DNA from: an uncultured Enterobacteriaceae bacterium
GTDB lineage: Bacteria; Pseudomonadota; Gammaproteobacteria; Enterobacterales; Enterobacteriaceae
Assembly (NCBI GenBank): GCA_947631255.1
Contig: CANRKT010000027.1
Location: 1-44,231 of the forward strand
Length of the DNA: 44,231 nucleotides
Direction of reading: 5' to 3'
The notes below the pieces were generated by a model, which had not been told where the DNA came from, did not search any database, and saw only the letters and a program-made list of their open reading frames with translations. Both the position numbers and the translations under genes were made by a program. Positions 17,301 to 28,227 of this stretch are shown piece after piece. Position 1 is the first letter of the stretch. Each line of letters begins with the position of its first letter.

Positions 17301-17787
17301 AAAAATAGCCCTGATAGAACTCCAGACACTGCTCTGCCAGCGGCTGGTTACCGCGTAATAAAATTTTACCGATATCGCCCATCCGGCCACCGGACAGCAG
17401 AATCAGACCCTCGTTCAGCTCACCCAGCCATTCGTTATCAATATAGGGGCCGGCAACGCCATAACCACGCTGATAAGCACGGGAAATAAGCAAAGTAAGA
17501 TTTTGATAACCGACGTTATTCATCGCCAGTACTGTCAACTGGTTAAATTCATCACCCAGCAGAGGATTGGCGACATTAAAATCAGCGCCGATAATCGGCT
17601 TAATTCCTGCACCATGTGCCGAACCATAGAATTTCACTAAACCACACAGGTTGGTGAAATCGGTGATCGCCAGTGCTGGCAGGTTTAATGCCGCATTTTT
17701 TTTGACCAATGGCCCGACTTTCGCCAGGCCATCAATCATAGAATAGTCACTGTGCACCCGAAGGTGAATGAAACGGGGTTCAGCCAT
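14305..17787 (-). CDS. dnaE: DNA polymerase III subunit alpha
   Basis: Catalytic subunit of the replicative polymerase holoenzyme. The 1160 residues equal E. coli DnaE. Domains in order: N-terminal PHP domain ([16 protein letters not shown] at residue 7 onward), palm with catalytic aspartates in [13 protein letters not shown] (near residue 400) and a third near 555 ([11 protein letters not shown]), thumb and fingers ([19 protein letters not shown]), helix-hairpin-helix region, OB-fold domain (about 980-1070) and the C-terminal tau-binding domain. The beta-clamp-binding motif QADMFG is seen near residue 920. It lies between rnhB (35 bases upstream) and accA in the conserved operon. Confidence 0.98.
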   Translation of the reverse strand: MAEPRFIHLRVHSDYSMIDGLAKVGPLVKKNAALNLPALAITDFTNLCGLVKFYGSAHGAGIKPIIGADFNVANPLLGDEFNQLTVLAMNNVGYQNLTLLISRAYQRGYGVAGPYIDNEWLGELNEGLILLSGGRMGDIGKILLRGNQPLAEQCLEFYQGYFSDRFYLELTRTGRADEERYIHEAVAFAQTHDLPVVATNDVRFINAEDFDAHEIRVAIHDGFTLDDPKRPRHYTSQQYMRSEEEMCELFSDIPEALENSVEIARRCNTTVRLGEYYLPQFPTGEMTTEDFLVLKSQEGLEARLEFLFPDPEVRAEKRGEYDERLDIELKVINQMGFPGYFLIVMEFIQWSKDNGVPVGPGRGSGAGSLVAYALSITDIDPLEFDLLFERFLNPERVSMPDFDVDFCMEKRDLVIDHVAEMYGREAVSQIITFGTMAAKAVIRDVGRVLGHPYGFVDRISKMIPPDPGMTLAKAFEVEPQLPEIYEADEEVKALIDMARQLEGVTRNAGKHAGGVVIAPTKITDFAPLYCDEQGQHPVTQFDKNDVEYAGLVKFDFLGLRTLTIINWALEMINAKRAKKGEAPLDIAAIPLHDQKSFDMLQRSETTAVFQLESRGMKDLIKRLQPDCFEDMIALVALFRPGPLQSGMVDNFIDRKHGREAISYPDIQWQHESLKQVLEPTYGIILYQEQVMQIAQVLSGYTLGGADMLRRAMGKKKPEEMAKQRSIFEDGAKNNGVDGELAMHIFDLVEKFAGYGFNKSHSAAYALVSYQTLWLKAHYPAEFMAAVMTADMDNTDKIVGLVDECWRMGLKILPPDINSGLYHFHVNDEDEIVYGIGAIKGVGEGPIEAIIEARNEGGYFRELFDLCARTETKKLNRRVLEKLIMSGAFDRLGPHRAALMNALGDALKAADQHAKAEAIGQADMFGVLAEEPEQVEKSYASVVCWPEQRVLDGERETLGLYLTGHPITQYLKEIERYVGGVRLKEMHPTERGKVATAAGLVIASRVMVTKRGNRIGICTLDDRSGRLEVMLFTDALEKYQHLLEKDRILIVSGQVSFDDFSGGLKMMARELMDIDEAREKYARGLAISLTDRQIDDQFLNRLRQSLEPHRSGTIPVHLYYQRSDARTRLRFGATWRVSPNDRLLNDLRTLIGSEQVELEFD

Positions 17788-17822
17788 CTTTCATCCATTA
17801 ATTCTGCTCTGATACCTGATTA

Positions 17823-18419
17823 TCAGGAAAGCAGCCCAAGTGAGCGTTTGACAGGAGCAAAGCTACGACGATGATGCTCAGTAGCACCATGTTCAGCCAG
17901 TCTCTCTAGGTGAAGAGCGGTTGGATACCCTTTGTGCTGGGCAAAACCATATTGCGGAAAACGAGCATCCAGTTCAATCATCTCGCGGTCGCGTGTCACT
18001 TTAGCCAGTATTGATGCAGCACTGATTTCTGCCACCCGGCTATCGCCTTTTACTACCGCCTGTGAGGGCATCGGTAATGGAGGGCAGCGGTTACCATCAA
18101 TAAGAACATATTCTGGCACCACGCTCAGCCCGGCAACAGCACGTTGCATCGCCAGCATAGTCGCCTGCAGAATATTAAGATGGTCAATCTCTTCCGGTTC
18201 AGCCCGCCCGAGACTCCAGCTTAACGCTTTTTCGATTATTTCATCAAACAGGGCAAGACGACGTTTTTCAGACAGCGCTTTAGAATCTGCCAGACCTTGA
18301 ATCGGTCGTGCCGGATCAAGGATCACCGCCGCCGTTACCACGGCACCCACCAGCGGCCCGCGACCGACTTCATCGACGCCAGCAACCAGGTGCAAATGAG
18401 GATAGGTAAACTCAATCAT
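17823..18419 (-). CDS. rnhB: Ribonuclease HII
   Basis: Removes ribonucleotides misincorporated into DNA and degrades RNA in RNA/DNA hybrids. The 198 residues equal E. coli RnhB. The catalytic region [19 protein letters not shown] contains the first acidic pair D16-E17; further conserved blocks are [18 protein letters not shown], and [12 protein letters not shown] with the later catalytic aspartate. The start overlaps the lpxB stop by four bases (ATGA). Confidence 0.97.
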   Translation of the reverse strand: MIEFTYPHLHLVAGVDEVGRGPLVGAVVTAAVILDPARPIQGLADSKALSEKRRLALFDEIIEKALSWSLGRAEPEEIDHLNILQATMLAMQRAVAGLSVVPEYVLIDGNRCPPLPMPSQAVVKGDSRVAEISAASILAKVTRDREMIELDARFPQYGFAQHKGYPTALHLERLAEHGATEHHRRSFAPVKRSLGLLS

Positions 18420-19564
18420 TGTGCTAACTCCAGCACTGCCGCCGCGGCTTGCTCATCTGCATTGCAACGAATCAACTGATGCAAACGACGAAACTCTTCA
18501 TGCATCTGATGACTTTCGCTGCTTTCCTCCAGCAAAGGTAACAAAGCAGCTGCCAGAGCAATAGGTTCACATTCACCTTGCAGCAGCTCGGTAACCAGCT
18601 CCCTTCCTGCCAGCAAATTAGGCAGAGAAACATAGTCCGTTTTAACCAGCCGCTTCGCCAGCCAGAAGGTAAAAGGCTTCATGCGATAACCCACAACCAT
18701 CGGGCATTTCGCTAACATACATTCCAGAGCAGCAGTACCCGACGCCAGTAAAGCAGCATCGCTGGCAATCATCGCTTCACGTGCCTTGCCATCCAGCAGA
18801 TGGATATCAAGTTCTGGAGCAATCTCAGCTTTAATTCTCTCGAACTGCTCCCGCCGTTTGCTATTCACCAGCGGCACCAGAACCTGAAGTTCCGGCCAGC
18901 GTTTGCGCAGTAGTTGTGCTGTACGCAGAAAATCAGCGCTAAGCATCTCAACTTCGGCGTTACGACTTCCCGGTAGCAATGCCAGACATTTCGCCTCAGA
19001 GGCGATACCCAGCGCACGTCTGGCTGCCTGTTTATCCGGCGTCAGTGGAATCGCATCCGCCATGGTATGGCCGATAAATCGACAAGGAACATTAAATTTG
19101 TCGTAAAACGCTTTTTCAAAAGGCAAAAACGCCAGCACCAGATCGGTAGCCTTGCCTATTTTGAAAACCCGTTTTTGTCGCCAGGCCCATACAGAGGGGC
19201 TAACATAGTGGATGGTTTTGATTCCTGTCTTTTTAAGATTACCTTCAAGCGTAATATTAAAATCAGGGGCATCAATCCCCACAAACACATCTGGCTGCAA
19301 TGCTGTAAAACGTTTAGTGAGATCGGCACGAATATGCAGCAGTCGGCGCAGGCGAGAAAATACCTCGACAATCCCCATCACCGCCAGCTCTTCCATCTCA
19401 TACCAGGCTTCACAGCCTTCGGCCTGCATCAAAGGGCCAGCCACACCAACAAAGCGCGCATCCGGAACTTGAGCTCTTACGGCACGAATCAGACCGGCAC
19501 CAAGAATATCGCCGGAGGTTTCTCCGGCGACCAGTGCAATAGTAAGGGGACGTCCTGCCTTCAT
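18416..19564 (-). CDS. lpxB: Lipid-A-disaccharide synthase
   Basis: GT19-family glycosyltransferase that joins UDP-2,3-diacylglucosamine and lipid X into the lipid A disaccharide, a peripheral membrane protein. The 382 residues equal E. coli LpxB. Recognisable blocks are [19 protein letters not shown] at the start, [15 protein letters not shown]-like (here [15 protein letters not shown]), [10 protein letters not shown], and [21 protein letters not shown] in the UDP-sugar-binding C-terminal half. It starts one base before the lpxA stop and overlaps rnhB, so it lies within a tightly coupled operon. Confidence 0.97.
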   Translation of the reverse strand: MKAGRPLTIALVAGETSGDILGAGLIRAVRAQVPDARFVGVAGPLMQAEGCEAWYEMEELAVMGIVEVFSRLRRLLHIRADLTKRFTALQPDVFVGIDAPDFNITLEGNLKKTGIKTIHYVSPSVWAWRQKRVFKIGKATDLVLAFLPFEKAFYDKFNVPCRFIGHTMADAIPLTPDKQAARRALGIASEAKCLALLPGSRNAEVEMLSADFLRTAQLLRKRWPELQVLVPLVNSKRREQFERIKAEIAPELDIHLLDGKAREAMIASDAALLASGTAALECMLAKCPMVVGYRMKPFTFWLAKRLVKTDYVSLPNLLAGRELVTELLQGECEPIALAAALLPLLEESSESHQMHEEFRRLHQLIRCNADEQAAAAVLELAQ

Positions 19565-20353
19565 TTAACGAATCACACCACGCGTTGAACGCGCAAAAAA
19601 TTCGATAAAGGCATTCACCTCAGGGTGTTGTGCCGCAATTTCAGCAATTTCCGGCTTAGCCTCTTCCAGTGTTTTACCGCTACGGTAAAGCGCTTTGTAA
19701 GCACGACGGATAGCATTAATCGCTTCTTTACTAAAACCACGACGTTTCAACCCTTCAATGTTGACACCGAAAGGCGTGGCATGGTTGCCCTGGGCAATAA
19801 CATAAGGTGGTACATCCTGGGCTACGCCCGAGCAACCACCGACCATGACATGTGCACCAATAATACAGAACTGATGTACTGCGGTCATACCACCAATAAT
19901 GGCGTAATCATCAACAGAAACATGCCCGGCTAACGTGGCATTGTTCGCAAGGATACAGCGATTTCCAACAGTACAATCATGGGCAATATGCGCATTGATC
20001 ATCAGCAGATTATCGCTACCCACCTTCGTTAATCCACCACCCTGTGCGGTTCCCCGATGAATCGTCACGCTTTCACGAATACGGTTACGGTCACCCAGCT
20101 CAACACGAGTAGGTTCGCCCGCGTATTTCAGATCCTGGTTAACTTCACCGATAGACACGAACTGATAAATCTCATTATCGCGGCCGATTTTAGTATGACC
20201 GTTGATAACAACATGAGATTTCAATACCGAGCCGTCACCAATTTCAACGTCAGAACCGATAATACAAAATGGTCCAATGTGAACATTAGCGCCAATAATG
20301 GCACCATCTTCAACAATGGCAGATGGATGAATAAAGGCAGATTTATCTATCAC
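19565..20353 (-). CDS. lpxA: UDP-N-acetylglucosamine O-acyltransferase
   Basis: First enzyme of lipid A synthesis, which transfers beta-hydroxyacyl from ACP to UDP-GlcNAc. The 262 residues equal E. coli LpxA. The left-handed parallel beta-helix is visible as repeated hexapeptides from residue 1 to about 190 (for example [14 protein letters not shown]), followed by the C-terminal helical domain. The catalytic His is in [13 protein letters not shown]. The start is GTG (20351-20353), as in E. coli. Three bases separate it from fabZ. Confidence 0.97.
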   Translation of the reverse strand: MIDKSAFIHPSAIVEDGAIIGANVHIGPFCIIGSDVEIGDGSVLKSHVVINGHTKIGRDNEIYQFVSIGEVNQDLKYAGEPTRVELGDRNRIRESVTIHRGTAQGGGLTKVGSDNLLMINAHIAHDCTVGNRCILANNATLAGHVSVDDYAIIGGMTAVHQFCIIGAHVMVGGCSGVAQDVPPYVIAQGNHATPFGVNIEGLKRRGFSKEAINAIRRAYKALYRSGKTLEEAKPEIAEIAAQHPEVNAFIEFFARSTRGVIR

Positions 20354-20356
20354 GAA

Positions 20357-20812
20357 TTAAGTCTCCCGACTACGCGCACACATCATAGTTGCTTCGCAGA
20401 CGATTTTACCGTCGACCAAAGCAACACCTTTGAAACGGGTCAAACCACGACGCGTTTTCTCAAAGGTCACTTCCATAATCATTTGGTCGCCAGGTACTAC
20501 CGGACGTTTAAAACGCGCATCATTGATACCCGCGAAGTAGTACAACTCGCCAGGTTCCAGTTTACCCACACTTTTAAATGCAAGAATACCTGTTGCCTGT
20601 GCCATGGCTTCCAAAATCAGTACACCTGGGAAAATCGGTTTACCTGGAAAATGGCCCTGGAAAAATGGTTCATTAACAGAAACATTTTTTACCGCCCGCA
20701 GAAAATGGCCTTCTTCAAAGTCCAAAACGCGATCCACCAGTAGGAATGGATAACGATGCGGGAGCAACTCTAAAATCTCTTCAATGTGCAGAGTATGAGT
20801 GTCAGTTGTCAA
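20357..20812 (-). CDS. fabZ: (3R)-hydroxyacyl-ACP dehydratase FabZ
   Basis: Dehydrates beta-hydroxyacyl-ACP in fatty-acid elongation; it competes with LpxA/LpxD for hydroxymyristoyl-ACP. The 151-residue hot-dog-fold product carries [14 protein letters not shown] and the catalytic region [23 protein letters not shown] (His in GHFPG, Glu in LILEAM). The start is TTG at 20810-20812 with AGGAAGAG seven bases upstream, matching the TTG start and 151-residue length in E. coli; the longer reading from an upstream ATG runs through a leader hairpin and is rejected. Confidence 0.95.
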   Translation of the reverse strand: MTTDTHTLHIEEILELLPHRYPFLLVDRVLDFEEGHFLRAVKNVSVNEPFFQGHFPGKPIFPGVLILEAMAQATGILAFKSVGKLEPGELYYFAGINDARFKRPVVPGDQMIMEVTFEKTRRGLTRFKGVALVDGKIVCEATMMCARSRET

Positions 20813-20965
20813 AATACTCTTCCTGTCTAAATATGCTAAATGGCAGTAATAACACGGCCTGCGACTATCCGGAGAAAATCGCAGGCCGCAAATCAATTGG
20901 AGCTATATACTGACGCTGGCCTTAAATGGCAGTGTCAGTATACACGGCAAAACTGGTGCTCAATC
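20813..20965 (-). other. lpxD-fabZ intergenic leader with two hairpins
   Basis: The 153-base gap holds two inverted repeats. The first, at 20906-20942, pairs TATACTGAC with GTCAGTATA and continues for about four more pairs; the second, at 20856-20887, pairs GGCCTGCGA with TCGCAGGCC around a 14-base loop. Neither is followed by a T-run on the minus strand, so simple termination is unlikely; processing sites or translation control are possible. This is the widest gap in an otherwise closely packed set of genes. Confidence 0.65.
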
Positions 20966-21985
20966 TTATTGATTGACCTTACGTTCGATGGCTTTTAAGC
21001 GTTTGCTCATGTCATCAATATTCATCACCAATGCTGCAGTTTTACGCCACACTTTATTCGGCTGTAATGGAATACCAGAGGAGTATACACCAGGTTCGGT
21101 AATTGGACGCATAACCATTCCCATTCCGGTAATATTTACCTTGTCACAGATTTCCATATGACCATTAATCACACTGGCACCACCAATCATGCAGTAGCGA
21201 CCTATTTTAAGGCTACCGGCCATGATAACACCCCCCGCAACCGCCGTATTGTCACCAATCACAACGTTGTGGGCTATCTGGCACTGGTTATCAATAATAA
21301 CACCATTACCGATTATCGTGTCATCCAGTGCGCCACGATCAATAGTGGTACAGGCACCAATTTCAACTTTATTGCCGATAATCACTCGACCGAGTTGCGG
21401 TATTTTTATCCAGTTACCACGGTCATTGGCATAACCAAAACCATCGGCACCAATTACCGTTCCAGATTGAATCAGGCAATCTGTGCCAATTTCAATCTCA
21501 TGATAAATTGAGACATTCGCCCATAAGCGACTGCCGGAGCCAATTTTGGTCATTTTACCAACAAAACAACCGGCACCAATCACAACGTTATCACCCAGTT
21601 CCACACCAGACTCGATAACCGCATTAGCACCAATTGAGACGTTCTTACCAAGCGTAGCACTGGCATCAATCACCGCACTGGGTGCAATTCTAGTCGCAGG
21701 CTGAGGCGTGGTATCAAGAATTTGTGCCATTCGTGCATAGGTAAGATAAGGATCCTTTACAACTAATGCAGCGCTTTTGGCAAAAGGCAGGTCTGCTTCG
21801 GTCATCACGACAGCAGAAGCCTGACAAGTTGTCAGCTGTTCACGGTAACGTGGATTAACAATAAACGTTACCTGGCCGGCCTGGGCCGTTTGCATAGATG
21901 CGACGCCGATGATGACGATATCGCCATCACCGTGCAATTCCGCATCCAACTGTTTAGCTAAATCAGCCAGTCGAATCGAAACCAT
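20966..21985 (-). CDS. lpxD: UDP-3-O-(3-hydroxymyristoyl)glucosamine N-acyltransferase
   Basis: Third lipid A enzyme, which adds the N-linked hydroxyacyl chain. The 339-residue product (E. coli 341) has an N-terminal uridine-binding domain ([19 protein letters not shown]), a long left-handed beta-helix of hexapeptide repeats from about 100 to 305 ([20 protein letters not shown]), the catalytic His region [13 protein letters not shown], and a C-terminal helix. It starts three bases after skp, so the two are probably translationally coupled. Confidence 0.97.
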   Translation of the reverse strand: MVSIRLADLAKQLDAELHGDGDIVIIGVASMQTAQAGQVTFIVNPRYREQLTTCQASAVVMTEADLPFAKSAALVVKDPYLTYARMAQILDTTPQPATRIAPSAVIDASATLGKNVSIGANAVIESGVELGDNVVIGAGCFVGKMTKIGSGSRLWANVSIYHEIEIGTDCLIQSGTVIGADGFGYANDRGNWIKIPQLGRVIIGNKVEIGACTTIDRGALDDTIIGNGVIIDNQCQIAHNVVIGDNTAVAGGVIMAGSLKIGRYCMIGGASVINGHMEICDKVNITGMGMVMRPITEPGVYSSGIPLQPNKVWRKTAALVMNIDDMSKRLKAIERKVNQ

Positions 21986-21988
21986 GGC

Positions 21989-22489
21989 TTATTTAACCTG
22001 TTTCAGTACGTCTGATGTGATATCAGTTACATTCTTACCGCTATAAACAACAGTATTGGTATCCAGTACAACATCATAACGCTTATCGTCTGCGACTTTC
22101 TTCACTGCAGCCTGGATACGAGCAAGCAGTTTACCACGCTCTTCGTTAGAACGACGGTTACGGTCTTGCTCAAATGCCTGCGCTTTGCTAGCGAAAGTTT
22201 CGCGCTCCGCCATGACCTGGTTTTCCAGCTTAGTACGTTCTGCGGCTTTCATGGTAGAACCATCGCGTTGCAGGCGTTGCATCTTAGTTTGCAGATTAGT
22301 TTCCAGGCTTTGCAACTCAGAAGCACGGCCTTTAAACTCATTTTCCAGTGTGCTGGAAACACCCGATTTCTGTGCAATCTGCTGGAATAAACTGCCCATA
22401 TTTACGACTGCAATGTCAGAAGCTGCCTGAACACCAGCAGAAGTAACTAAAGCAATACCAAGACCTGCGGCAACTAACCACTTTTTCAA
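21989..22489 (-). CDS. skp: Periplasmic chaperone Skp (OmpH)
   Basis: Trimeric chaperone that holds unfolded outer-membrane proteins in the periplasm before insertion by the Bam complex. The 166-residue product has a signal peptide ([21 protein letters not shown]), then [22 protein letters not shown] and a long, charged coiled-coil tentacle region (about 50-130). The start is TTG at 22487-22489 with AAGGAG seven bases upstream; E. coli uses a non-ATG start at this position as well. Alternative in-frame ATG/GTG codons further upstream run through the intergenic region and are rejected. Confidence 0.94.
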   Translation of the reverse strand: MKKWLVAAGLGIALVTSAGVQAASDIAVVNMGSLFQQIAQKSGVSSTLENEFKGRASELQSLETNLQTKMQRLQRDGSTMKAAERTKLENQVMAERETFASKAQAFEQDRNRRSNEERGKLLARIQAAVKKVADDKRYDVVLDTNTVVYSGKNVTDITSDVLKQVK

Positions 22490-22611
22490 AATGAACTCCT
22501 TACCATCCCAATTGTGTCCGAAAACACGTTTTTTTTGAGTCCCTGCCAGCCTGAAGACTGACAGGTTCACTCCGTTACTGCACGCCATATTCCAAGCCGG
22601 ACCACTACATA

Positions 22612-25014
22612 CTACCAAGTTTTACCAATATTAAACTGGAACTGTTCTGACCTATCACCGTCATAAGTTTTCACAGGTTTAGCGTAGGAGAAGACCAGTG
22701 GTCCCAGCGGCGACATCCACTGCAAGGCAACACCTGCAGACATACGAATATCACCGGGTCTGCCATAATCCGGCAGGCCTGCAATATTATCCCAATTGGT
22801 ATCCCATACTGTACCAGCATCCATAAACAGAGAGGTACGGACAGAGTTAGCATACTGCTCACTCAGGAATGGGGTTGGTGTAATAAGTTCAAGACTTGCC
22901 ACACCCATGGCATTACCACCTACGGCATCATCAGATTGACAATACTGCCCCGCAACTTCAGCAGTCTCACAGTTACGCTGGTTCGGGCCATAATAAACAG
23001 CCTTAGGACCGATGTTATTCGACTGGAATCCACGTACTGTACTAGAACCACCGGCATAGAAGTTTTCATAGAATGGCATCTCTTTGCCACCTAAGCCGTC
23101 ACCATAACCCCAACGCGTTCTGCCCAGTACCACCCAGGTTCTGTCCTGGTTGATAGGGAAGTAACTTGCGGTATCCAGCGTGATTTTATAGAACTCGTTC
23201 TGGGAACCTGGAATGGTCACTTTACCATTCAGGTTGACGCGAGAACCTTCCGTCGGGAAATAACCGCGGTCAAGTTTATTATACGTCCAGCCATAGTTCA
23301 GCGTGAAGTCATCCGCCGTGAAGCCGTTTGCTCTGACATTGCGGGAAGGCTTTTCACCCATCGAATCCAGATAACGCCACATAGCGACTTGCGGCTGCAT
23401 ATTCGACAACGAGTTATGAACATAGCCTAATCCCAGACGCAAGCTGTTGTACTCGTTGACAGGGAAACCTAGCGTACCGTCCAGACCATAACTTTTATTC
23501 GTATAATCGGAGAGATCGGCATCATTCGCCTTAAAGTCATTATAGAACAGGCGTCCGCCAAGACTCACACCATCGACAGTAAAATACGGATCGGTAACAG
23601 ACAATTCAGCATAGGTCTGGTAGTCATTCTTGGTACCGTTAATACCAACAGAATAACCCGTACCTAACCAGTTATCCTGCTGGACACCGACCTGGAAGCT
23701 AACGCCACTTTCCGTACCATAGCCGATACCGAAGTTTAAGCTACCGGTATTACGCTCTTTAACTTTATAGATGATATCAACCTGATCCGGGATACCTGAA
23801 ACGCGCTGTGTATCAACGTCAACGCTTTCAAAATAGCCCAGACGATTCAGACGTTCTTTACCTGCATTGACTAGGTCACTGCCAAGCCAGGCACCTTCCA
23901 TCTGACGCATTTCACGACGCAGAACCACATCTTTACTGGTATCGTTACCTTCAAAGCGGATCTTACGTACGTAGAAACGATTTCCTGCATCAACACTCAC
24001 ATGCAGTTTTACCGTTTTATCGACGTCATTGATTTCAGCTTGAGTCTGCACGCGCGGATAAGCATAACCATAACGGCCAAGCAGCTTCTTAATGCTGTCT
24101 TCCATCTTGGTCACTTTAGCCCCACTATACAACTCTTCAGGCTCGAATACCGCCAGGCTTTCGATTTCAGCCGAATGTCCTGCCAGATTGCCTTTCACCT
24201 CAACACCGTTCAGCGTGTATTTCTCGCCTTCAGTAATGTTAATGGTGACATAAATATTTTTCTTGTCCGGCGTCAGGCTGACCTGTGTGGAATCGATATT
24301 GAAGCGCGCATAACCGCGGTCAAGATAGTAACTACGCAGAGTCTCAAGATCCCCTGCCAGTTTTTGCTTCTGATATTTACGGTCAGCAACAAAGTTCCAC
24401 CAAGGGACTTCATCACGTAACTGGAAATGAGAGATCAGTTCTTCAGTGGTAAAGACTTTATTACCAACAATGTTAATCTGCTGGATCTTCGCAGAAACTC
24501 CTTCCTGGAATACCAGTTTTAAGTCCACGCGATTTCTTGGTAATGGTGTAACTACCGCTTTCACGCTAGCACTGTATTTACCTACGCTGTAGTAGAAATC
24601 TTCCAGTCCCTTTTCGATATCAGCAATCGTGGTGCGATCCAGAGACTCACCCACGCGCACCCCTGAAGCTTCAAGGTTTTGCTTGAGCATGTCATCTTTC
24701 ACCGACTTGTTACCAGAGAAAGTGATGTTCGCAATAGTTGGACGTTCTTTGACCTGAACCAGAAGTATTTCACCATCGCGTAATACTCTTACGTCTTCGA
24801 AGTTGCCAGTGGCAAACAACGAACGAATTGTATTACTGATATCCTCGTCAGAGATGTTATCTCCAACGCGAACAGGCATGCTAAGGAGGGCCGCACCAAC
24901 GGCAACTCGTTGCAGGCCTTCGAAATGAATGTCCTTCACTACGAACCCGTCTGCACCGTATACGGTGGCGCTGCTAAACAGCAGCGACGCTATGAGCAAC
25001 TTTTTCATCGCCAT
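22612..25014 (-). CDS. bamA: Outer-membrane protein assembly factor BamA
   Basis: Essential core of the Bam complex that inserts beta-barrel proteins in the outer membrane. The 800-residue product begins with a signal peptide identical to E. coli's ([20 protein letters not shown]), then five POTRA domains (about 21-420) and the 16-strand barrel with [12 protein letters not shown] containing the VRGF motif of loop 6, ending FNIGKTW. It is ten residues shorter than E. coli BamA; a difference lies in the extracellular loop 6, where a cysteine pair ([15 protein letters not shown]) is kept. It lies 32 bases downstream of rseP and 122 bases before skp. Confidence 0.98.
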   Translation of the reverse strand: MAMKKLLIASLLFSSATVYGADGFVVKDIHFEGLQRVAVGAALLSMPVRVGDNISDEDISNTIRSLFATGNFEDVRVLRDGEILLVQVKERPTIANITFSGNKSVKDDMLKQNLEASGVRVGESLDRTTIADIEKGLEDFYYSVGKYSASVKAVVTPLPRNRVDLKLVFQEGVSAKIQQINIVGNKVFTTEELISHFQLRDEVPWWNFVADRKYQKQKLAGDLETLRSYYLDRGYARFNIDSTQVSLTPDKKNIYVTINITEGEKYTLNGVEVKGNLAGHSAEIESLAVFEPEELYSGAKVTKMEDSIKKLLGRYGYAYPRVQTQAEINDVDKTVKLHVSVDAGNRFYVRKIRFEGNDTSKDVVLRREMRQMEGAWLGSDLVNAGKERLNRLGYFESVDVDTQRVSGIPDQVDIIYKVKERNTGSLNFGIGYGTESGVSFQVGVQQDNWLGTGYSVGINGTKNDYQTYAELSVTDPYFTVDGVSLGGRLFYNDFKANDADLSDYTNKSYGLDGTLGFPVNEYNSLRLGLGYVHNSLSNMQPQVAMWRYLDSMGEKPSRNVRANGFTADDFTLNYGWTYNKLDRGYFPTEGSRVNLNGKVTIPGSQNEFYKITLDTASYFPINQDRTWVVLGRTRWGYGDGLGGKEMPFYENFYAGGSSTVRGFQSNNIGPKAVYYGPNQRNCETAEVAGQYCQSDDAVGGNAMGVASLELITPTPFLSEQYANSVRTSLFMDAGTVWDTNWDNIAGLPDYGRPGDIRMSAGVALQWMSPLGPLVFSYAKPVKTYDGDRSEQFQFNIGKTW

Positions 25015-25046
25015 CGTTGTTACGCGTTATTCCTAACCTGTTCTCT

Positions 25047-26399
25047 CTATAAACGAGAGAAATCATTGAAAAGTGCAAGCCCCATTAATAACACCAGCAA
25101 AATAGAGCCAATGCGATAACTAACGTCTTGAACTCGCTCAGAAACCGGTGTGCCTTTTAGTTTCTCAATTGCTAAAAATAACAGATGTCCGCCGTCCAGA
25201 ACAGGGAGAGGAAACAAATTGATTATACCTAAGTTAATGCTGATAAGAGCCAAGAACATGAGGTAGTAAATCACACCGTATTCCGCTGACATTCCTGCGC
25301 CTTGGGCAATTGAGATTGGCCCACTGAGATTATTCAGTTTTACATCACCAGTTATTAATTTTCCTAGCATACTGACTGTGAGTTTCATCAGTTGCCAGGT
25401 TTTATCCGTGGCCTCTGCGACTGCAACAAACGGTCCGTACTGTTTTACTGTTTTGTACTCTTCAGGTAACGGGATGACCTCTGGTACTACTCCCGCAAAT
25501 CCCTCTAACTTCGTTCTTCCCTGCTTGCTGTCAGGGGTAAGCGTTAACTCACGGGAATCCCCTTTACGGTCTACCTCGACCATCAGTGGCTGACCTGGAT
25601 TATCACGAACCAGATAAACAAAATCCATCCACTGAGTCACTGGCTGACCATTGACTTTAACGATCCTGTCGCCTGCTTGCAAACCGGCTTTAGCAGCGGC
25701 TGACTGAGGCTGTACTTCTTGCAATACAGTTTTGACTTCTGCTCCCCGGGGCCTGAAGCCTAATGAGGTGATAGCATCTTCTTTGTCAGGTTCAAACTGC
25801 CAGTGGCTCAGATCAAGTGTCACTTCTCGCGTTTGACTGGTGCCAAATGGAGCATAAGCAATACGTAAACTGTCATTACCGATTGTAGAAAAAAGTGCTA
25901 AGCGTACTGAATCCCAATCAGGCATTTCGATGCCATCTATCGCTTTAAGTTCCATTCCAGGTGTAATTAGTGTTTCAGAAACGATGGAATTGGGGACAAC
26001 TTCCCCTACGACCGGGCGTAAACTCGGCACGCCGATAATAAATACCAGCCAGTAGGCAAAAATGGCAAAGATGAAGTTAGCAAGCGGCCCGGCTGCAATG
26101 ATAGCAGCACGCTGGGAGACCGTTTTATTATTGAACGCATAATGGCGCATTTCTGGTGAGACCGTTTCAACCCGCTCATCGAGCATTTTAACGTATCCCC
26201 CCAGAGGGATAAGAGCGATGACAAATTCAGTGCCTTGACTGTCTGTACGACGCCACAACGCTTTTCCAAAACCAATAGAAAAACGTTCAACCCGTACTCC
26301 ACAACGGCGGGCAACCCAAAAGTGGCCAAACTCATGCACGGTAATCAATACACCCAGCGCAATGACAAATGCAGCCAAATTCCAGAGCAAGCTCAGCAT
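25047..26399 (-). CDS. rseP: Site-2 intramembrane protease RseP
   Basis: Inner-membrane zinc metalloprotease that makes the second cut in RseA to release sigma E, and clears signal-peptide remnants. The 450 residues equal E. coli RseP. The active site HEFGH is at residues 22-26 in the first membrane segment, two periplasmic PDZ domains lie in the middle (about 120-310, [18 protein letters not shown] in the second), and the third zinc ligand is in [10 protein letters not shown]. The start at 26399 has GGA eight bases upstream; an ATG four codons earlier, overlapping the cdsA stop, has no such site. Confidence 0.96.
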   Translation of the reverse strand: MLSLLWNLAAFVIALGVLITVHEFGHFWVARRCGVRVERFSIGFGKALWRRTDSQGTEFVIALIPLGGYVKMLDERVETVSPEMRHYAFNNKTVSQRAAIIAAGPLANFIFAIFAYWLVFIIGVPSLRPVVGEVVPNSIVSETLITPGMELKAIDGIEMPDWDSVRLALFSTIGNDSLRIAYAPFGTSQTREVTLDLSHWQFEPDKEDAITSLGFRPRGAEVKTVLQEVQPQSAAAKAGLQAGDRIVKVNGQPVTQWMDFVYLVRDNPGQPLMVEVDRKGDSRELTLTPDSKQGRTKLEGFAGVVPEVIPLPEEYKTVKQYGPFVAVAEATDKTWQLMKLTVSMLGKLITGDVKLNNLSGPISIAQGAGMSAEYGVIYYLMFLALISINLGIINLFPLPVLDGGHLLFLAIEKLKGTPVSERVQDVSYRIGSILLVLLMGLALFNDFSRL

Positions 26400-26410
26400 A
26401 GAATATTCCA

Positions 26411-27268
26411 TTAGATAATGCTAAAAACCAGCAGCATCAGGCAGCTAAAAACCGGTATTGCAGCCGTTAAACTATCAATTCGGTCAAGAATACCACCATG
26501 TCCAGGTATCAGATGACTGCTATCTTTAATGCCCGCTTCGCGCTTAAACATACTTTCGGTTAAATCACCCAGCACTGAGGCAAGTACTGCCACCACAGAG
26601 CAAATGAGCAAAATAGTCGGTGTGACGTCAAAATCAGCCCAGTGGCTAAACAGCAGGGATATAATGGCTGATGTCACTAACCCGCCGACGCACCCTTCCC
26701 AGGTTTTTCCAGGAGAAACTTTAGGCGCAAGCTTATGTTTACCGAACATTTTACCAAACATATAGGCACCAGAATCGGCTCCCCATACCAGGCACATCAC
26801 ATACAGCAGCCAGAAAGCCCCCGCATATTGCTCAGTTTCATAGTTCCAGCTACGTAACACTACCATACCCCAGAAGAACGGCACGATAGTTAGCAGTCCA
26901 AACACCAGACGCAACAATTTTGAATGGCGCCAGAACGAAGCCGATACCGGATACGATAATACCAGTAGCAACGCTATGATCCACCAAGCTAACGATGCCC
27001 AGAGCGAAAACTGTATCACCGGCAAATGAGAGCCTATTGGACTTGCTGATGATAGCAGTAACATCGCTGTCAGCAGAAGACCGCACAGTACTGCTAATCC
27101 AATACGTTGGAAACCTGTCACAAAACCGGCCAGTTGCCCCCACTCCCAGGCTGCCAGTACGCAGATAACGAGTGTCGCTATCGCAAATCCCATTGGTGGC
27201 AGCAAAAAAAGTGCCGCTATAACGGCAGGGATCATGATAAATGCAGAAATCAGACGATATTTCAGCAA
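26411..27268 (-). CDS. cdsA: Phosphatidate cytidylyltransferase CdsA
   Basis: Integral inner-membrane enzyme that makes CDP-diacylglycerol from phosphatidic acid and CTP for all phospholipids. The 285 residues equal E. coli CdsA; about eight hydrophobic segments are visible and the family signature [20 protein letters not shown] is intact. The start is taken as TTG (27266-27268) before CTGAAATATCG, with GGGGG just upstream; another TTG four codons earlier is in frame but lies within that purine run. It lies between uppS and rseP, with the stop overlapping a possible upstream rseP start. Confidence 0.94.
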   Translation of the reverse strand: MLKYRLISAFIMIPAVIAALFLLPPMGFAIATLVICVLAAWEWGQLAGFVTGFQRIGLAVLCGLLLTAMLLLSSASPIGSHLPVIQFSLWASLAWWIIALLLVLSYPVSASFWRHSKLLRLVFGLLTIVPFFWGMVVLRSWNYETEQYAGAFWLLYVMCLVWGADSGAYMFGKMFGKHKLAPKVSPGKTWEGCVGGLVTSAIISLLFSHWADFDVTPTILLICSVVAVLASVLGDLTESMFKREAGIKDSSHLIPGHGGILDRIDSLTAAIPVFSCLMLLVFSII

Positions 27269-27286
27269 AAGTGCCCCCAAGCTGGT

Positions 27287-28039
27287 TTATTCACTATCCG
27301 GCATGGCGCCACCAAAACGACGCTCTCGATTTGCAAAAGCATTTAACGCACCTTCAAAGTCTTGTTCATCGAAATCAGGCCAAAGAACATCAGTAAAATA
27401 AAGTTCTGCATAGGCAATCTGCCAGATGAGAAAATTACTGATACGATGCTCCCCTCCTGTCCTAATTACTAAATCAACGGCAGGCTGTTCATTCATACAA
27501 ATATGATTGCCCAGCAAATGCTCATCAATCTGGTCCGGACACAATTTCCCCTCTTGTACTTGTGAGGCAAGGTACTTAACACCCTGAATGATATCCCAGC
27601 GACCACCGTAGTTTGCAGCAATATTCAGTGTCAGACCGGTATTGTCATGAGTCAGCGCTTCCGCTTTTTTGATCCGGCTCTGTAAACGACTGTTAAATCG
27701 GCTGGTATCACCGATAATGCGTAAACGTACATTATGACGATGCAAGCTTTTTACTTCACTGTCTAAAGCCCAGACAAATAGCTCCATCAGCGCAGAGACT
27801 TCTTGTTCCGGTCGATTCCAGTTTTCACTGCTAAAGGCATAAAGTGTGAGCGCATCGATACCATTGTTCGCAGCAAAACTCACCGCACGACGAACAGATT
27901 TCGCTCCTGCTTTATGACCAAATACTCTCATTTTCCCTTGCAACTTTGCCCAGCGCCCGTTGCCATCCATAATAATGGCAACATGCCGGGCACCGTGTGT
28001 TGCTAAAGGTTCGATTAATTGTTCGTTGGAAGACAACAT
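27287..28039 (-). CDS. uppS: Undecaprenyl diphosphate synthase
   Basis: Cis-prenyltransferase (UppS/IspU) that condenses eight IPP units onto farnesyl diphosphate to form the C55 carrier lipid for peptidoglycan and O-antigen. The 250-residue product (E. coli 253) shows the substrate-binding [10 protein letters not shown] with catalytic D25, [20 protein letters not shown], and the [16 protein letters not shown] block. The ATG at 28039 is chosen by alignment; the frame is open 21 codons upstream with no family support. It is the first gene of the downstream uppS-cdsA-rseP-bamA series. Confidence 0.95.
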   Translation of the reverse strand: MLSSNEQLIEPLATHGARHVAIIMDGNGRWAKLQGKMRVFGHKAGAKSVRRAVSFAANNGIDALTLYAFSSENWNRPEQEVSALMELFVWALDSEVKSLHRHNVRLRIIGDTSRFNSRLQSRIKKAEALTHDNTGLTLNIAANYGGRWDIIQGVKYLASQVQEGKLCPDQIDEHLLGNHICMNEQPAVDLVIRTGGEHRISNFLIWQIAYAELYFTDVLWPDFDEQDFEGALNAFANRERRFGGAMPDSE

Positions 28040-28100
28040 AACGCGTATTAATTCCCTGAAAAGGACGAAGCGATAGTCAAAGCACCAGAGCCAGCCATAC

Positions 28101-28127
28101 AAAAAAGCCGTGTTGTAACACGGCTTT
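28101..28127 (-). terminator. Intrinsic terminator after dxr
   Basis: On the minus strand AAAGCCGTGTT pairs with AACACGGCTTT around a two-base centre and is followed by TTTT, in total six T residues. It lies about 100 bases after the dxr stop and immediately before the uppS coding region. Confidence 0.85.
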
Positions 28128-28128
28128 A

Positions 28129-28162
28129 CACTTAATTGTCAGCTACTCCTGACAATTAAGTG
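28129..28162. repeat. 14-base perfect inverted repeat between dxr and uppS
   Basis: CACTTAATTGTCAG (28129-28142) and its exact complement (28149-28162) enclose a six-base loop. It sits directly next to the dxr terminator but lacks a T-run on the minus strand; reading either strand gives the same hairpin. It could be a second terminator element, an RNA-processing site or an operator. Confidence 0.75.
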
Positions 28163-28227
28163 ATGCAGACTATATCATCGAAGCCCAAACTGAACAAATG
28201 GCGACAATGAGCAATCAATAATTATCA

